DNA of 64,000 nt, from positions 620,001 to 684,000 of the forward strand of contig CP003096.1 of the NCBI GenBank assembly GCA_000233775.1, given 5' to 3'. Below are positions 57,436 through 64,000 of the stretch, one piece after another. Made by a program: the position numbers and the translations under genes. Each line of letters begins with the position of its first letter. The stretch's first letter is position 1. Source of the stretch: Thermovirga lienii DSM 17291. Its GTDB lineage: Bacteria > Synergistota > Synergistia > Synergistales > Thermovirgaceae. The notes beneath the pieces were generated by a model, which saw only the letters and a list, made by a program, of their open reading frames with translations, did not search any database and was not told the origin of the DNA.

Positions 57436-58175
57436 TGGATATAACCCGTGACGATATTTTGTACGGAGAACTGGTACTGAAACAGCCAGTGGATGGCCCT
57501 AGGGTAAACGTGGATACCGTGCTTCTGGCTGCCTATTGTAGAGTGAGGCGTGGTGAGAGGGTTTTGGAGTTGGGGGCTGCTCATGGTGCAGTAGCTTTGC
57601 TTTTGGCCAAAAGGTACCCCCATGCCTCGAGCATAGAGGGTCTTGAGGTCCAAAATGATCTATGGGAACTATCAAAGCAGAACGCTGAGGAGAACGGCCT
57701 TTCCGATAAGGTGACGTTCAGACAGGGGGATCTCAGGGAGGTAAGACGGCTTTACAAAAGCCAGTCCTTCGATGTGGTAGTAGTTAACCCTCCATATGAC
57801 GAAATAGATAGGAGCAGACCTAGCCCTAATTTTAGAGAGGCCACTGCCAGGCACGGGGTGGCTTGTACTTTCGAAGATGTTGCGGCTGCAGTCAAGTTCC
57901 TCCTGCGGAACAAAGGCAGGCTCTATCTGGTAATGAGAGCCAAGAGGCTTGCCGAGGTGTGCAGCAAGTTGACCCAGAAGGGGCTTCAACCTAGACGTTT
58001 GAGGTTAGTCCATCCGAAGCCAGAAAGCGACGCTTCAGTTTTTTTGATGGAAGCTACCAGGTCCGACGGAATTGGCATGCTTGTGGAGCCTCCTTTGTTT
58101 ATTCACGGAAGCGATGGCTCTTACACGGAGGAACTATTGAGAGCCTACAGGATAGGTGATAACCTTTGCCGTTAG
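57435..58175 (+). CDS. SAM-dependent adenine-N6 methyltransferase (TrmN6/YfiC-like)
   Basis: The protein of about 246 residues has a Rossmann methyltransferase fold with motif I VLELGAAHGAVALLLA and the amino-methylase motif NPPY (in VVVNPPYDEIDRS). The family includes YfiC, which makes m6A37 in tRNA1-Val, and other small N-methylases. The start region KQPVDGPRVNVDTVLLA fits YfiC-type proteins. ATG 57435 overlaps the smc TGA as TGATG and has GGAGGA about 10 bases upstream. It overlaps rsmI by 10 bases, and the methyltransferase-rsmI pair is frequent in bacteria. Confidence 0.86.
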   Translation: MDITRDDILYGELVLKQPVDGPRVNVDTVLLAAYCRVRRGERVLELGAAHGAVALLLAKRYPHASSIEGLEVQNDLWELSKQNAEENGLSDKVTFRQGDLREVRRLYKSQSFDVVVVNPPYDEIDRSRPSPNFREATARHGVACTFEDVAAAVKFLLRNKGRLYLVMRAKRLAEVCSKLTQKGLQPRRLRLVHPKPESDASVFLMEATRSDGIGMLVEPPLFIHGSDGSYTEELLRAYRIGDNLCR

Positions 58176-59011
58176 TGATAGTCCCTACTCCCATAGGAAA
58201 CATGGAAGATATCACTCTACGAGCTTTGAGGGCTCTGCGCCAGGCAGACATCGTGGCTTGTGAAGATACAAGAAGGACCAGGAAAATACTTGAGCGATTC
58301 AACATCAAGGCAAAGCTCGTCTCGTACCATGAGCATAACGAAAGGCAGAGGACTCAGTGGCTCCTGGGGATCCTGAGAGAAGGAAAGGTGGTGGCCCTTG
58401 TATCCGATGCAGGAACTCCGGGTATATCGGATCCAGGAGCAGTGGTTATAAAAGAGGCAATAAAAGAGGGGATAAAGATAGAGGCATTGCCAGGACCTAC
58501 GGCTCTTATACCGGCTTTACTGCTGTCAGGTTTTCCGTTGGAGTTTTTTTCGTTTTTCGGTTTTCTGCCACGGAAGAGAAAGGAGAGAAAAGCTTACTTT
58601 GAAAGAATAACTAAAGCCCCGCCCCCTGTGGCTCTATATGTATCTCCCCATAGAATAAAAACCGACATCTCAGATTTATTGGAAGCCTTGGGTCCCGTAG
58701 AGGGTGCAGTGATCAGGGAATGTACCAAGGTCCATGAGGAAGTGGTGCGAGGGCCCTTGAACGTGCTGTTGGAGTGGGCAGAAGAAAATGAGCCGAGGGG
58801 TGAGATGGTGTTGGTTCTATATCCTTCTTGCCATGAGGAAGATAAGGAAAGGCAAGTAGATGGGAATGGTTGGTTATGCAAAGCCAAGGAACTCATAGAT
58901 AAAGGCGAAAAGGTAAAAGATGTTGCAAAAAGGATACAAGAGGAGTATGGTATACCGAAAAATAAAGTAAAAAAAGAGCTACTCCATATGAATACTGAAG
59001 AAAGGAGATGA
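58166..59011 (+). CDS. rsmI: 16S rRNA (cytidine(1402)-2'-O)-methyltransferase
   Basis: RsmI 2'-O-methylates C1402 in the ribosomal decoding centre. The 281-residue protein begins MPLVIVPTPIGNMEDITLRALRAL and has ACEDTRRTRKIL, LVSDAGTPGISDPG, FLPRKRKERKAYF and VIRECTKVHEEVVRG, all family signatures. The start is TTG 58166 after AGGTGA. The C-terminal region is a helix-rich basic extension (KAKELIDKGEKVKDVAKRI) common in this family. Confidence 0.95.
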   Translation: MPLVIVPTPIGNMEDITLRALRALRQADIVACEDTRRTRKILERFNIKAKLVSYHEHNERQRTQWLLGILREGKVVALVSDAGTPGISDPGAVVIKEAIKEGIKIEALPGPTALIPALLLSGFPLEFFSFFGFLPRKRKERKAYFERITKAPPPVALYVSPHRIKTDISDLLEALGPVEGAVIRECTKVHEEVVRGPLNVLLEWAEENEPRGEMVLVLYPSCHEEDKERQVDGNGWLCKAKELIDKGEKVKDVAKRIQEEYGIPKNKVKKELLHMNTEERR

Positions 59012-59016
59012 GAACT

Positions 59017-60948
59017 GTGGGACAGAAGGCTTTTTATATTACCACGCCTGTATATTATGTTAACGATGTTCCCCATATAGGTCATGCCTACACCACGATA
59101 GCTGCGGATGTCATGGCCCGGTACAAAAGGATGAGAGGTTACGATGTGATGTTTGCCACGGGGACCGATGAGCACGGCCAGAAGATTCAGCAGGCTGCGC
59201 AGGCCAAAGGCCTTACCCCTCAAGAGCTGGTAGATCAAGTGGTGGTGAATTTCAAGAAGCTGTGGGAAAGGCTTGGAATAACCCACACAGATTTCATAAG
59301 GACCACTGAAGAAAGACATATCCGGGTAGTAAGGTATATTTTCGAGAAATTGCTCAAACAAGGGGATATTTACAAGGGTACCTACGAAGGGTGGTATTGT
59401 GTACCTTGCGAGACCTATTTTACTGAGAGCCAGCTTGGTGAAGACAAGCTGTGCCCCGATTGCAAAAGACCCCTTCAGAGGATGACTGAAGAAAGTTATT
59501 TCTTCAGGATGTCCAAGTATGAAAAACCCCTTTTGGATTACTATGAGAAAAACCCCGATGCTATTCTCCCCAAGACTAGATACAACGAGATAGTGAGCTT
59601 CATAAAAGGGGGGTTGAAGGATCAATCCATCTCCAGGACTACCATTTCATGGGGGGTTCCTCTGCCTGGAGATGAAAAGCACGTCATATACGTGTGGTTT
59701 GACGCCTTGATCAACTACCTGACGGTATGTGGTTATCCTGACAATGAAGAAATGGTAAGGAAGTTCTGGCCTACTGTGAACCATATAATGGCCAAGGACA
59801 TAATAAGGTTTCACTGCATAGTGTGGCCTGCCATGCTTCTTGCCTTGGGGCTTGAACCGCCAGCAAGGGTATTTTCCCACGGTTGGTGGACTGTAGAGGG
59901 CGAGAAGATGTCCAAATCCAAGGGCAATGTAGTTGACCCCTTTGAAATGGTGGATCTCTACGGAGTGGATCCCTTCAGATACTTCCTCCTTCGTGAGGTT
60001 CCCTTCGGCCTAGATGGTGATTTCTCGGAGAGAGCCCTTGTTGGCAGGATAAACTCCGATTTGGCGAACGACTTGGGCAACCTCTTAAACAGGACGATGC
60101 AGATGATCAACAAGTTCGCTGAAGGCCAAATACCCAAGCCTGCAACGTTGGAGGATGTGGATTTGGAGGTAAAGGGCTTGGCTGAGGAAACAGTGGAGAC
60201 TTACACAAGTCACATGGATGTCTATGCTTTTGACGAGGCCCTTAAAGCATTGTGGACATTAGTTAGGAGGGGCAACAAGTATATAGATGAGACCATGCCT
60301 TGGAAGCTTGGTAGGGAAAAGGAAACGGAGCGTTTGGGTACGGTGCTTTACACCCTGGAGGAAGTTTTGAGGTTGGTAGGTCTACTGGTGGCTCCATTCA
60401 TGCCTGATACGGGTAGGAGAATATGGAGCCAACTTGGGATAGACGAAGATCCTTATAAGTGCAATATAGACGACTTCCGCTGGGGAGAAAGAGAAAGCGG
60501 CTCAAAAGTGGGACAGAAAGAAGTGCTTTTCCCAAGGATAGATATGGAGGAATGGGAAAAAGAGAAGGCAAAAAGAGAAATGGCCAAAAACCTGGCTCCA
60601 GATCCTGGAGAGCACGAGGAGCAGATAACCATAGATGACTTTAGGAAGGTGGAGCTTAGGGTTGCCAAGATAATATCTGTGGAGCCTGTACCCAAGGCTG
60701 ATAAGTTATATAAGTTGGATTTGGATCTGGGTTATGAGAGGCGCACCATAGTGTCGGGCATCAGGGAGTTCTATACTGAGGAAGAGCTTTTGGGCAAGAA
60801 GATAATAGTGATATGCAATTTGAAGCCCGCAAAACTCAGGGGAGTGGAGAGCAACGGCATGCTGTTGGCCGCGGAGACCCCTGATGGAAAGGAAATAGCT
60901 CTTTTGACGGTGGATGGCGACATAAGGTTGGGGGCGAGGGTTCACTAG
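59017..60948 (+). CDS. metG: Methionyl-tRNA synthetase
   Basis: MetG charges tRNA-Met. Using GTG 59017 as start (AAAGGAG 9 bases before it; ATG 59008 would sit directly against the ribosome site), the protein has 643 residues: the class I HIGH motif at 20-23, a zinc knuckle with four cysteines (CVPCETYF and CPDCKRP), KMSKS in GEKMSKSKGN, an anticodon-binding helical domain, and a C-terminal tRNA-binding OB domain (about 540-643: ITIDDFRKVELRVAKIISVE). The fused OB domain is the usual dimerising module. Confidence 0.96.
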   Translation: MGQKAFYITTPVYYVNDVPHIGHAYTTIAADVMARYKRMRGYDVMFATGTDEHGQKIQQAAQAKGLTPQELVDQVVVNFKKLWERLGITHTDFIRTTEERHIRVVRYIFEKLLKQGDIYKGTYEGWYCVPCETYFTESQLGEDKLCPDCKRPLQRMTEESYFFRMSKYEKPLLDYYEKNPDAILPKTRYNEIVSFIKGGLKDQSISRTTISWGVPLPGDEKHVIYVWFDALINYLTVCGYPDNEEMVRKFWPTVNHIMAKDIIRFHCIVWPAMLLALGLEPPARVFSHGWWTVEGEKMSKSKGNVVDPFEMVDLYGVDPFRYFLLREVPFGLDGDFSERALVGRINSDLANDLGNLLNRTMQMINKFAEGQIPKPATLEDVDLEVKGLAEETVETYTSHMDVYAFDEALKALWTLVRRGNKYIDETMPWKLGREKETERLGTVLYTLEEVLRLVGLLVAPFMPDTGRRIWSQLGIDEDPYKCNIDDFRWGERESGSKVGQKEVLFPRIDMEEWEKEKAKREMAKNLAPDPGEHEEQITIDDFRKVELRVAKIISVEPVPKADKLYKLDLDLGYERRTIVSGIREFYTEEELLGKKIIVICNLKPAKLRGVESNGMLLAAETPDGKEIALLTVDGDIRLGARVH

Positions 60949-60949
60949 T

Positions 60950-61741
60950 ATGGAAGGTGTACCAAAATTTGTTGATACCCACTGCCATCTCGCAATGACA
61001 GAGCTGAGCGAGGATCTATGCCAAGTCCTCGAAAGAGCGCAAGCCCAAAATGTTACGGGGGTTTTGGCCGTTGGCTCCGACGAAGAGAGCAGTTTGATCT
61101 CCGTAGATATTGCAAATAATCATGCAGGGTTAGTTTTCGGTGCCGCGGTGGGTATACACCCTCATGAAGCTCAACAATTTTCTGGGAAGATGCCTTTTGG
61201 CCTCAGGGAGCAGGCCAAAAGGCATCCTGTCGTTGCAGTAGGCGAAACGGGTTTAGATTACTATTACGACAATTCCCCTAGAGACCTTCAGCAGCAGCTT
61301 TTCGTTGCCCACATTGAGTTGGCAAGGCGGGTTGATAAACCTCTAATCATGCATGTAAGAGACGCCTTTGATGATGCTTTCAGTATTCTGCGAGCGGAGG
61401 GAGTTCCTCCCAAAGGCGGAGTGATACACTGTTTTTCGGGGACGTATCAGGATGCCCGAATGGCCCTAGACATGGGCCTTTATATTTCCTTTTCAGGTAT
61501 CCTGACCTTTCCTAAAGCAGAAGGGTTGCGGGAAGTAGCTAAAATGGTACCCTTAGACAGACTGCTTTGCGAGACCGATGCCCCGTATCTTGCGCCCGTT
61601 CCCAAAAGGGGAAAAGTAAACGAGCCTTCGTTTGTAAGGTATGTTTATGAGGTTTTGGCTTCCGTTAGAGGTATGGAGGTCGAGAAGTTGTCAGAAAAGA
61701 TTTATCTTAACGTCAAGACTTTGTTCGGTGGAGTAGAGTGA
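60950..61741 (+). CDS. tatD: TatD-family metal-dependent hydrolase/DNase
   Basis: The 263-residue TIM-barrel protein has DTHCHL (9-14), AVGIHPHEA, AVGETGLDYYYDNS, PLIMHVRDA, GVIHCFSGT and LLCETDAPYLAP, the full metal-ligand set of TatD enzymes, which act as 3'-5' exonucleases on DNA and RNA. It lies between metG (1 base gap) and tgt (1 base gap), a position often seen for tatD. Confidence 0.93.
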   Translation: MEGVPKFVDTHCHLAMTELSEDLCQVLERAQAQNVTGVLAVGSDEESSLISVDIANNHAGLVFGAAVGIHPHEAQQFSGKMPFGLREQAKRHPVVAVGETGLDYYYDNSPRDLQQQLFVAHIELARRVDKPLIMHVRDAFDDAFSILRAEGVPPKGGVIHCFSGTYQDARMALDMGLYISFSGILTFPKAEGLREVAKMVPLDRLLCETDAPYLAPVPKRGKVNEPSFVRYVYEVLASVRGMEVEKLSEKIYLNVKTLFGGVE

Positions 61742-61742
61742 A

Positions 61743-62864
61743 ATGTTGAAATTCAAACTAGAAGCCACATGTAATAAGACCAAAGCACGGGCGGGAGTCA
61801 TAGAGACCCCTCATGGCAAGATTGAAACCCCGGTTTTTATGCCAGTTGGCACTAGGGCTACAGTTAAGGCAATGGCGCCTTTTGAGCTCAAGGCCATTGG
61901 TGCCCAGATAATACTAAGCAATACTTACCATCTTTATTTGAGGCCTGGAGCGGATGTGGTGGCAGAAGCAGGGGGGCTGCACAACTTTATGGGATGGGAC
62001 AGACCCATTCTCACAGACAGCGGAGGCTTCCAGGTTTTTTCCCTGTCCACTCTGAGAGAGATAACCGACGATGGGGTTTTGTTTCAGTCCCACTTGGATG
62101 GCACTCGTCATTTCATGACGCCGGAGAAGGCCACGTTGGTTCAAGAGCAGCTCGGAAGCGATATAGCCATGTGTTTTGACGAGTGCGTGCCCTATCCTTG
62201 CAGCCCTGAGAATTCCTATAAGGCCGTTGAGCGGACCATAGCTTGGGCAGAGCGATGCAAAAAGGCTCACAAAAGGTCAGATCAATCCTTGTTCGGTATT
62301 GTACAAGGTTCGGTGTATCCGGAGCAGAGGATCTACTGCGCCTCCGAGCTTAAAAAGATGGATTTTCCGGGGTATGCAATCGGAGGATTGTCCGTGGGTG
62401 AACCTCATGAAAAGATGTATCAAATGTTGGATGTGCTTTCTGAAGAACTTCCTCACGAAAAGCCCAGATACTTGATGGGAGTAGGTTATCCCCTTAACCT
62501 GCTAGAGGGAGTAGCAAGAGGAGTGGATATGTTCGATTGCGTTTTACCTACGAGGAACGGACGAAATGGAACGGTATTTACTTACAGCGGCAGGATCAAC
62601 CTCAAGAATAAAGCTTACGAGAGGGACTTTTCGCCTATAGATCCCAATTGCAACTGTTATGCCTGCAGAAACTTTTCTAAAGCCTATATAAGGCACCTGT
62701 ACAGAAGCGGCGAGATATTGGCTTCCAGGCTGTGTACTTGGCACAACCTCCATTTTCTTGTCGATTTGATGTCCAAGGCTAGGATCGCCATATTGGAGGG
62801 CTCCTTCGAGGACTTCAAGAGACGTTTTGAGGATAACTTTAACGACGAAGGCGGAAGGCGATGA
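61743..62864 (+). CDS. tgt: tRNA-guanine transglycosylase (queuine family)
   Basis: Tgt exchanges guanine-34 for preQ1 in GUN-decoding tRNAs. The 373-residue protein has the nucleophile-containing MPVGTRATVKAM start, D92 in LTDSGGFQVFSL, DVVAEAGGLH, GGLSVGEP, CVLPTRNGRNGTVFT with its aspartate nearby (FDCVLP), and a zinc site in CNCYACRNFSKAYIRHL. The TGA overlaps the next ATG. Confidence 0.96.
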   Translation: MLKFKLEATCNKTKARAGVIETPHGKIETPVFMPVGTRATVKAMAPFELKAIGAQIILSNTYHLYLRPGADVVAEAGGLHNFMGWDRPILTDSGGFQVFSLSTLREITDDGVLFQSHLDGTRHFMTPEKATLVQEQLGSDIAMCFDECVPYPCSPENSYKAVERTIAWAERCKKAHKRSDQSLFGIVQGSVYPEQRIYCASELKKMDFPGYAIGGLSVGEPHEKMYQMLDVLSEELPHEKPRYLMGVGYPLNLLEGVARGVDMFDCVLPTRNGRNGTVFTYSGRINLKNKAYERDFSPIDPNCNCYACRNFSKAYIRHLYRSGEILASRLCTWHNLHFLVDLMSKARIAILEGSFEDFKRRFEDNFNDEGGRR

Positions 62865-63844
62865 AAACAAGGCTTTTGAAGGTGGATAAGTGGAATCCCC
62901 AAGAGAGCTTATTGGAAGAAGCTGCAGAAGTGATAAGAAAGGGAGGGTTGGTGGCCTTTCCCACGGAGACCGTTTACGGGCTAGGTGCCAACGCTCTGGA
63001 TGAAAAGGCCGTTTTGTCCATCTTCAGGGCCAAGAACCGACCGGCTGATAACCCTCTAATAGTGCATGTTTCGCGGACAGAAGACGTCGATCAGCTTGCC
63101 CATTTAAACCATATAGCCTTGCGGCTCATGGAAAGGTTTTGGCCGGGCCCTTTAACCTTGGTGTTGCCTGCCAAGGGAAGGGTCCCCAAGGTTACAACGG
63201 GTGGGTTGGATACTGTAGCGGTCAGAATGCCGGACCATCCGGTTGCTTTGGGGCTGATAGAGAAGTCTCAAGTTCCCATAGCAGCTCCGAGCGCAAATTT
63301 AAGCGGGAGGCCCAGTCCTACTGACGCCGAATCGGTCATGGAGGATATGGAAGGGCGTGTTGAGGTCGTCTTAGATTCAGGTCCTACCGAGGTCGGTGTC
63401 GAATCTACTGTCCTGTACGTGAAAGACAAGGAAACGGTGTTGCTTCGTCCTGGAGGCTGTCCGCTGGAGGCCTTGGAGGAGATTGTTCCAGTTTTGGTCC
63501 CTTCTGAAAAAGATTTCTCCACAAAGCATTCTCCCGGAACGAGATACAGGCACTATGCGCCCTCCGTGCCTGTAGTGATAATGGACGAATTGGGCACATG
63601 GAGAGAACACCCGGCATATTTGGGAAGTTGCTCAAATGTGGGGTTCGTAGGCTTACATAATCCCCCTTTCAACGTTGAAAGAGAAATAATATTTGATTCA
63701 GTGCTCCACTATGGAAGGGGCCTTTTCGCTGCCCTCAGGGCCATGGAGAGGTGGAAAGTAGGTGTGATTCTGGTAGAACTGCCTCCGGAAGAGGGAATAG
63801 GGAAAGCTGTAAGAGATCGACTTATCAGGGCGGCTTCGGGATAA
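62861..63844 (+). CDS. tsaC: L-threonylcarbamoyladenylate synthase (Sua5/YwlC type)
   Basis: This enzyme makes threonylcarbamoyl-AMP for t6A synthesis. The 327-residue protein has a YrdC domain (GLVAFPTETVYGLGANA, IFRAKNRPADNPLIVHV, VPIAAPSANLSGRPSPT) and a C-terminal Sua5 domain (from about 215, HSPGTRYRHYAPSVPVVI), so it is the long Sua5 type and not the short TsaC. It completes a pathway with tsaD in this window. ATG 62861 overlaps the tgt stop. Confidence 0.95.
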   Translation: MKTRLLKVDKWNPQESLLEEAAEVIRKGGLVAFPTETVYGLGANALDEKAVLSIFRAKNRPADNPLIVHVSRTEDVDQLAHLNHIALRLMERFWPGPLTLVLPAKGRVPKVTTGGLDTVAVRMPDHPVALGLIEKSQVPIAAPSANLSGRPSPTDAESVMEDMEGRVEVVLDSGPTEVGVESTVLYVKDKETVLLRPGGCPLEALEEIVPVLVPSEKDFSTKHSPGTRYRHYAPSVPVVIMDELGTWREHPAYLGSCSNVGFVGLHNPPFNVEREIIFDSVLHYGRGLFAALRAMERWKVGVILVELPPEEGIGKAVRDRLIRAASG

Positions 63845-63857
63845 GGTGATATAGCAC

Positions 63858-63886
63858 TTGCAAAAAAGTCTACACATTGCTACAAT
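63858..63886 (+). promoter_or_regulatory. Promoter of the tRNA-Leu gene
   Basis: TTGCAA (63858-63863) and TACAAT (63881-63886) are 17 bases apart; transcription would start about 8 bases before the tRNA. Confidence 0.75.
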
Positions 63887-63900
63887 CATCGCCGTTGGAA

Positions 63901-63987
63901 GGGGAAGTGGCGGAATGGTAGACGCGCTGGCCTCAGGAGCCAGTGTCCTTTACGGATGTGGGGGTTCGAATCCCCCCTTCCCCACCA
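63901..63987 (+). tRNA. tRNA-Leu (anticodon CAG)
   Basis: The cloverleaf is complete: acceptor GGGGAAG (63901-63907) pairs with CTTCCCC (63977-63983), A73 is followed by an encoded CCA (63985-63987). The anticodon stem CTGGC/GCCAG frames the loop CTCAGGA, giving anticodon CAG at 63934-63936. A long class II variable arm (TCC/GGA stem) and the T-loop TTCGAAT are present. It reads CUG leucine codons. Confidence 0.97.
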
Positions 63988-64000
63988 CTATGTCAGGTGG

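Noticed and set aside
58594-59625. Long - strand open frame of 343 codons opposite rsmI and metG
   Set aside because: It lies opposite two clearly recognisable genes, crosses their junction, has no recognisable motif and no ribosome site. It is an antisense shadow, like similar long frames at 3481-4404, 21405-22226, 52962-53735 and 56610-57377.
63901-64000. tRNA-Leu as an integration site of a mobile element
   Set aside because: tRNA-Leu genes are frequent attachment sites, but only 13 bases follow the gene in this window, so nothing can be said.

Overview
The window is a contiguous, gene-dense piece of a bacterial chromosome with almost all genes on the + strand. Only greA and a hydrogenase-maturation-type protease gene are on the - strand. 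The gene content points to a diderm (outer-membrane) anaerobe that carries regulation typical of Firmicutes: lipopolysaccharide-transport (Lpt) genes and a Min system sit beside a threonine T-box riboswitch, a CIRCE operator on groESL and a Rex redox regulator. With a K+-dependent membrane pyrophosphatase and codon use rich in AGG and ATA, this best fits the Synergistota, probably a moderately thermophilic genus such as Thermovirga or Acetomicrobium. That assignment is inference from gene content; no database search was possible.

Layout. 1-9.4 kb: the end of a transaldolase gene, rho, a LysM/M23 peptidoglycan peptidase, pyrG, two uncharacterised exported proteins, lptC- and lptD-like genes, and ddl. 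9.4-14.6 kb: greA on the - strand, then a promoter and a threonine T-box leader that feeds thrC-thrB-lysC-asd. 14.7-19.9 kb: lptA-like gene, lptB, an antisense hydrogenase-type protease gene, murJ, an exported unknown protein, a cysteine-rich zinc ribbon and tsaD. 20.0-27.7 kb: CIRCE-groS-groL, guaA, an AI-2E-family permease, mobB and hppA. 27.7-33.5 kb: dnaG-rpoD, an S4-domain protein, eno, rex and yajC. 33.6-42.9 kb: secD-secF, an unassigned radical SAM enzyme, a LapA-like membrane protein, recJ, rel, dtd and a metallo-beta-lactamase-fold hydrolase. 42.9-50.1 kb: a cell-shape and division-site cluster, mreBCD-mrdA-minCDE-rodA. 50.1-63.8 kb: a B12/radical-SAM-type protein and its partner, rng, smc, a methyltransferase, rsmI, metG, tatD, tgt and tsaC. 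A tRNA-Leu(CAG) with its own promoter closes the window.

The genes work together as core modules: envelope construction (Lpt, Ddl, MurJ, Mre/PBP2/RodA, M23 peptidase), aspartate-family amino acid synthesis, protein export and folding, macromolecular synthesis (DnaG, RpoD, Rho, GreA) and tRNA modification or aminoacylation (TsaD, TsaC, Tgt, MetG, RsmI, Dtd). Many neighbours overlap by ATGA or TGATG, which suggests long translationally coupled operons. TTG and GTG starts are common, and several starts here were chosen from Shine-Dalgarno spacing and not from the longest reading frame.

No CRISPR array, insertion sequence, prophage, toxin-antitoxin or defence cassette was seen, and every gene inside the window looks intact. 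The most interesting points are an attenuator-like RNA fold between hppA and dnaG-rpoD, the threonine T-box that also controls aspartokinase and Asd, several uncharacterised conserved-looking proteins (two exported proteins beside lptCD, an exported protein plus Cys-rich ribbon beside tsaD, and two radical SAM systems), and the antisense protease gene overlapping lptB.
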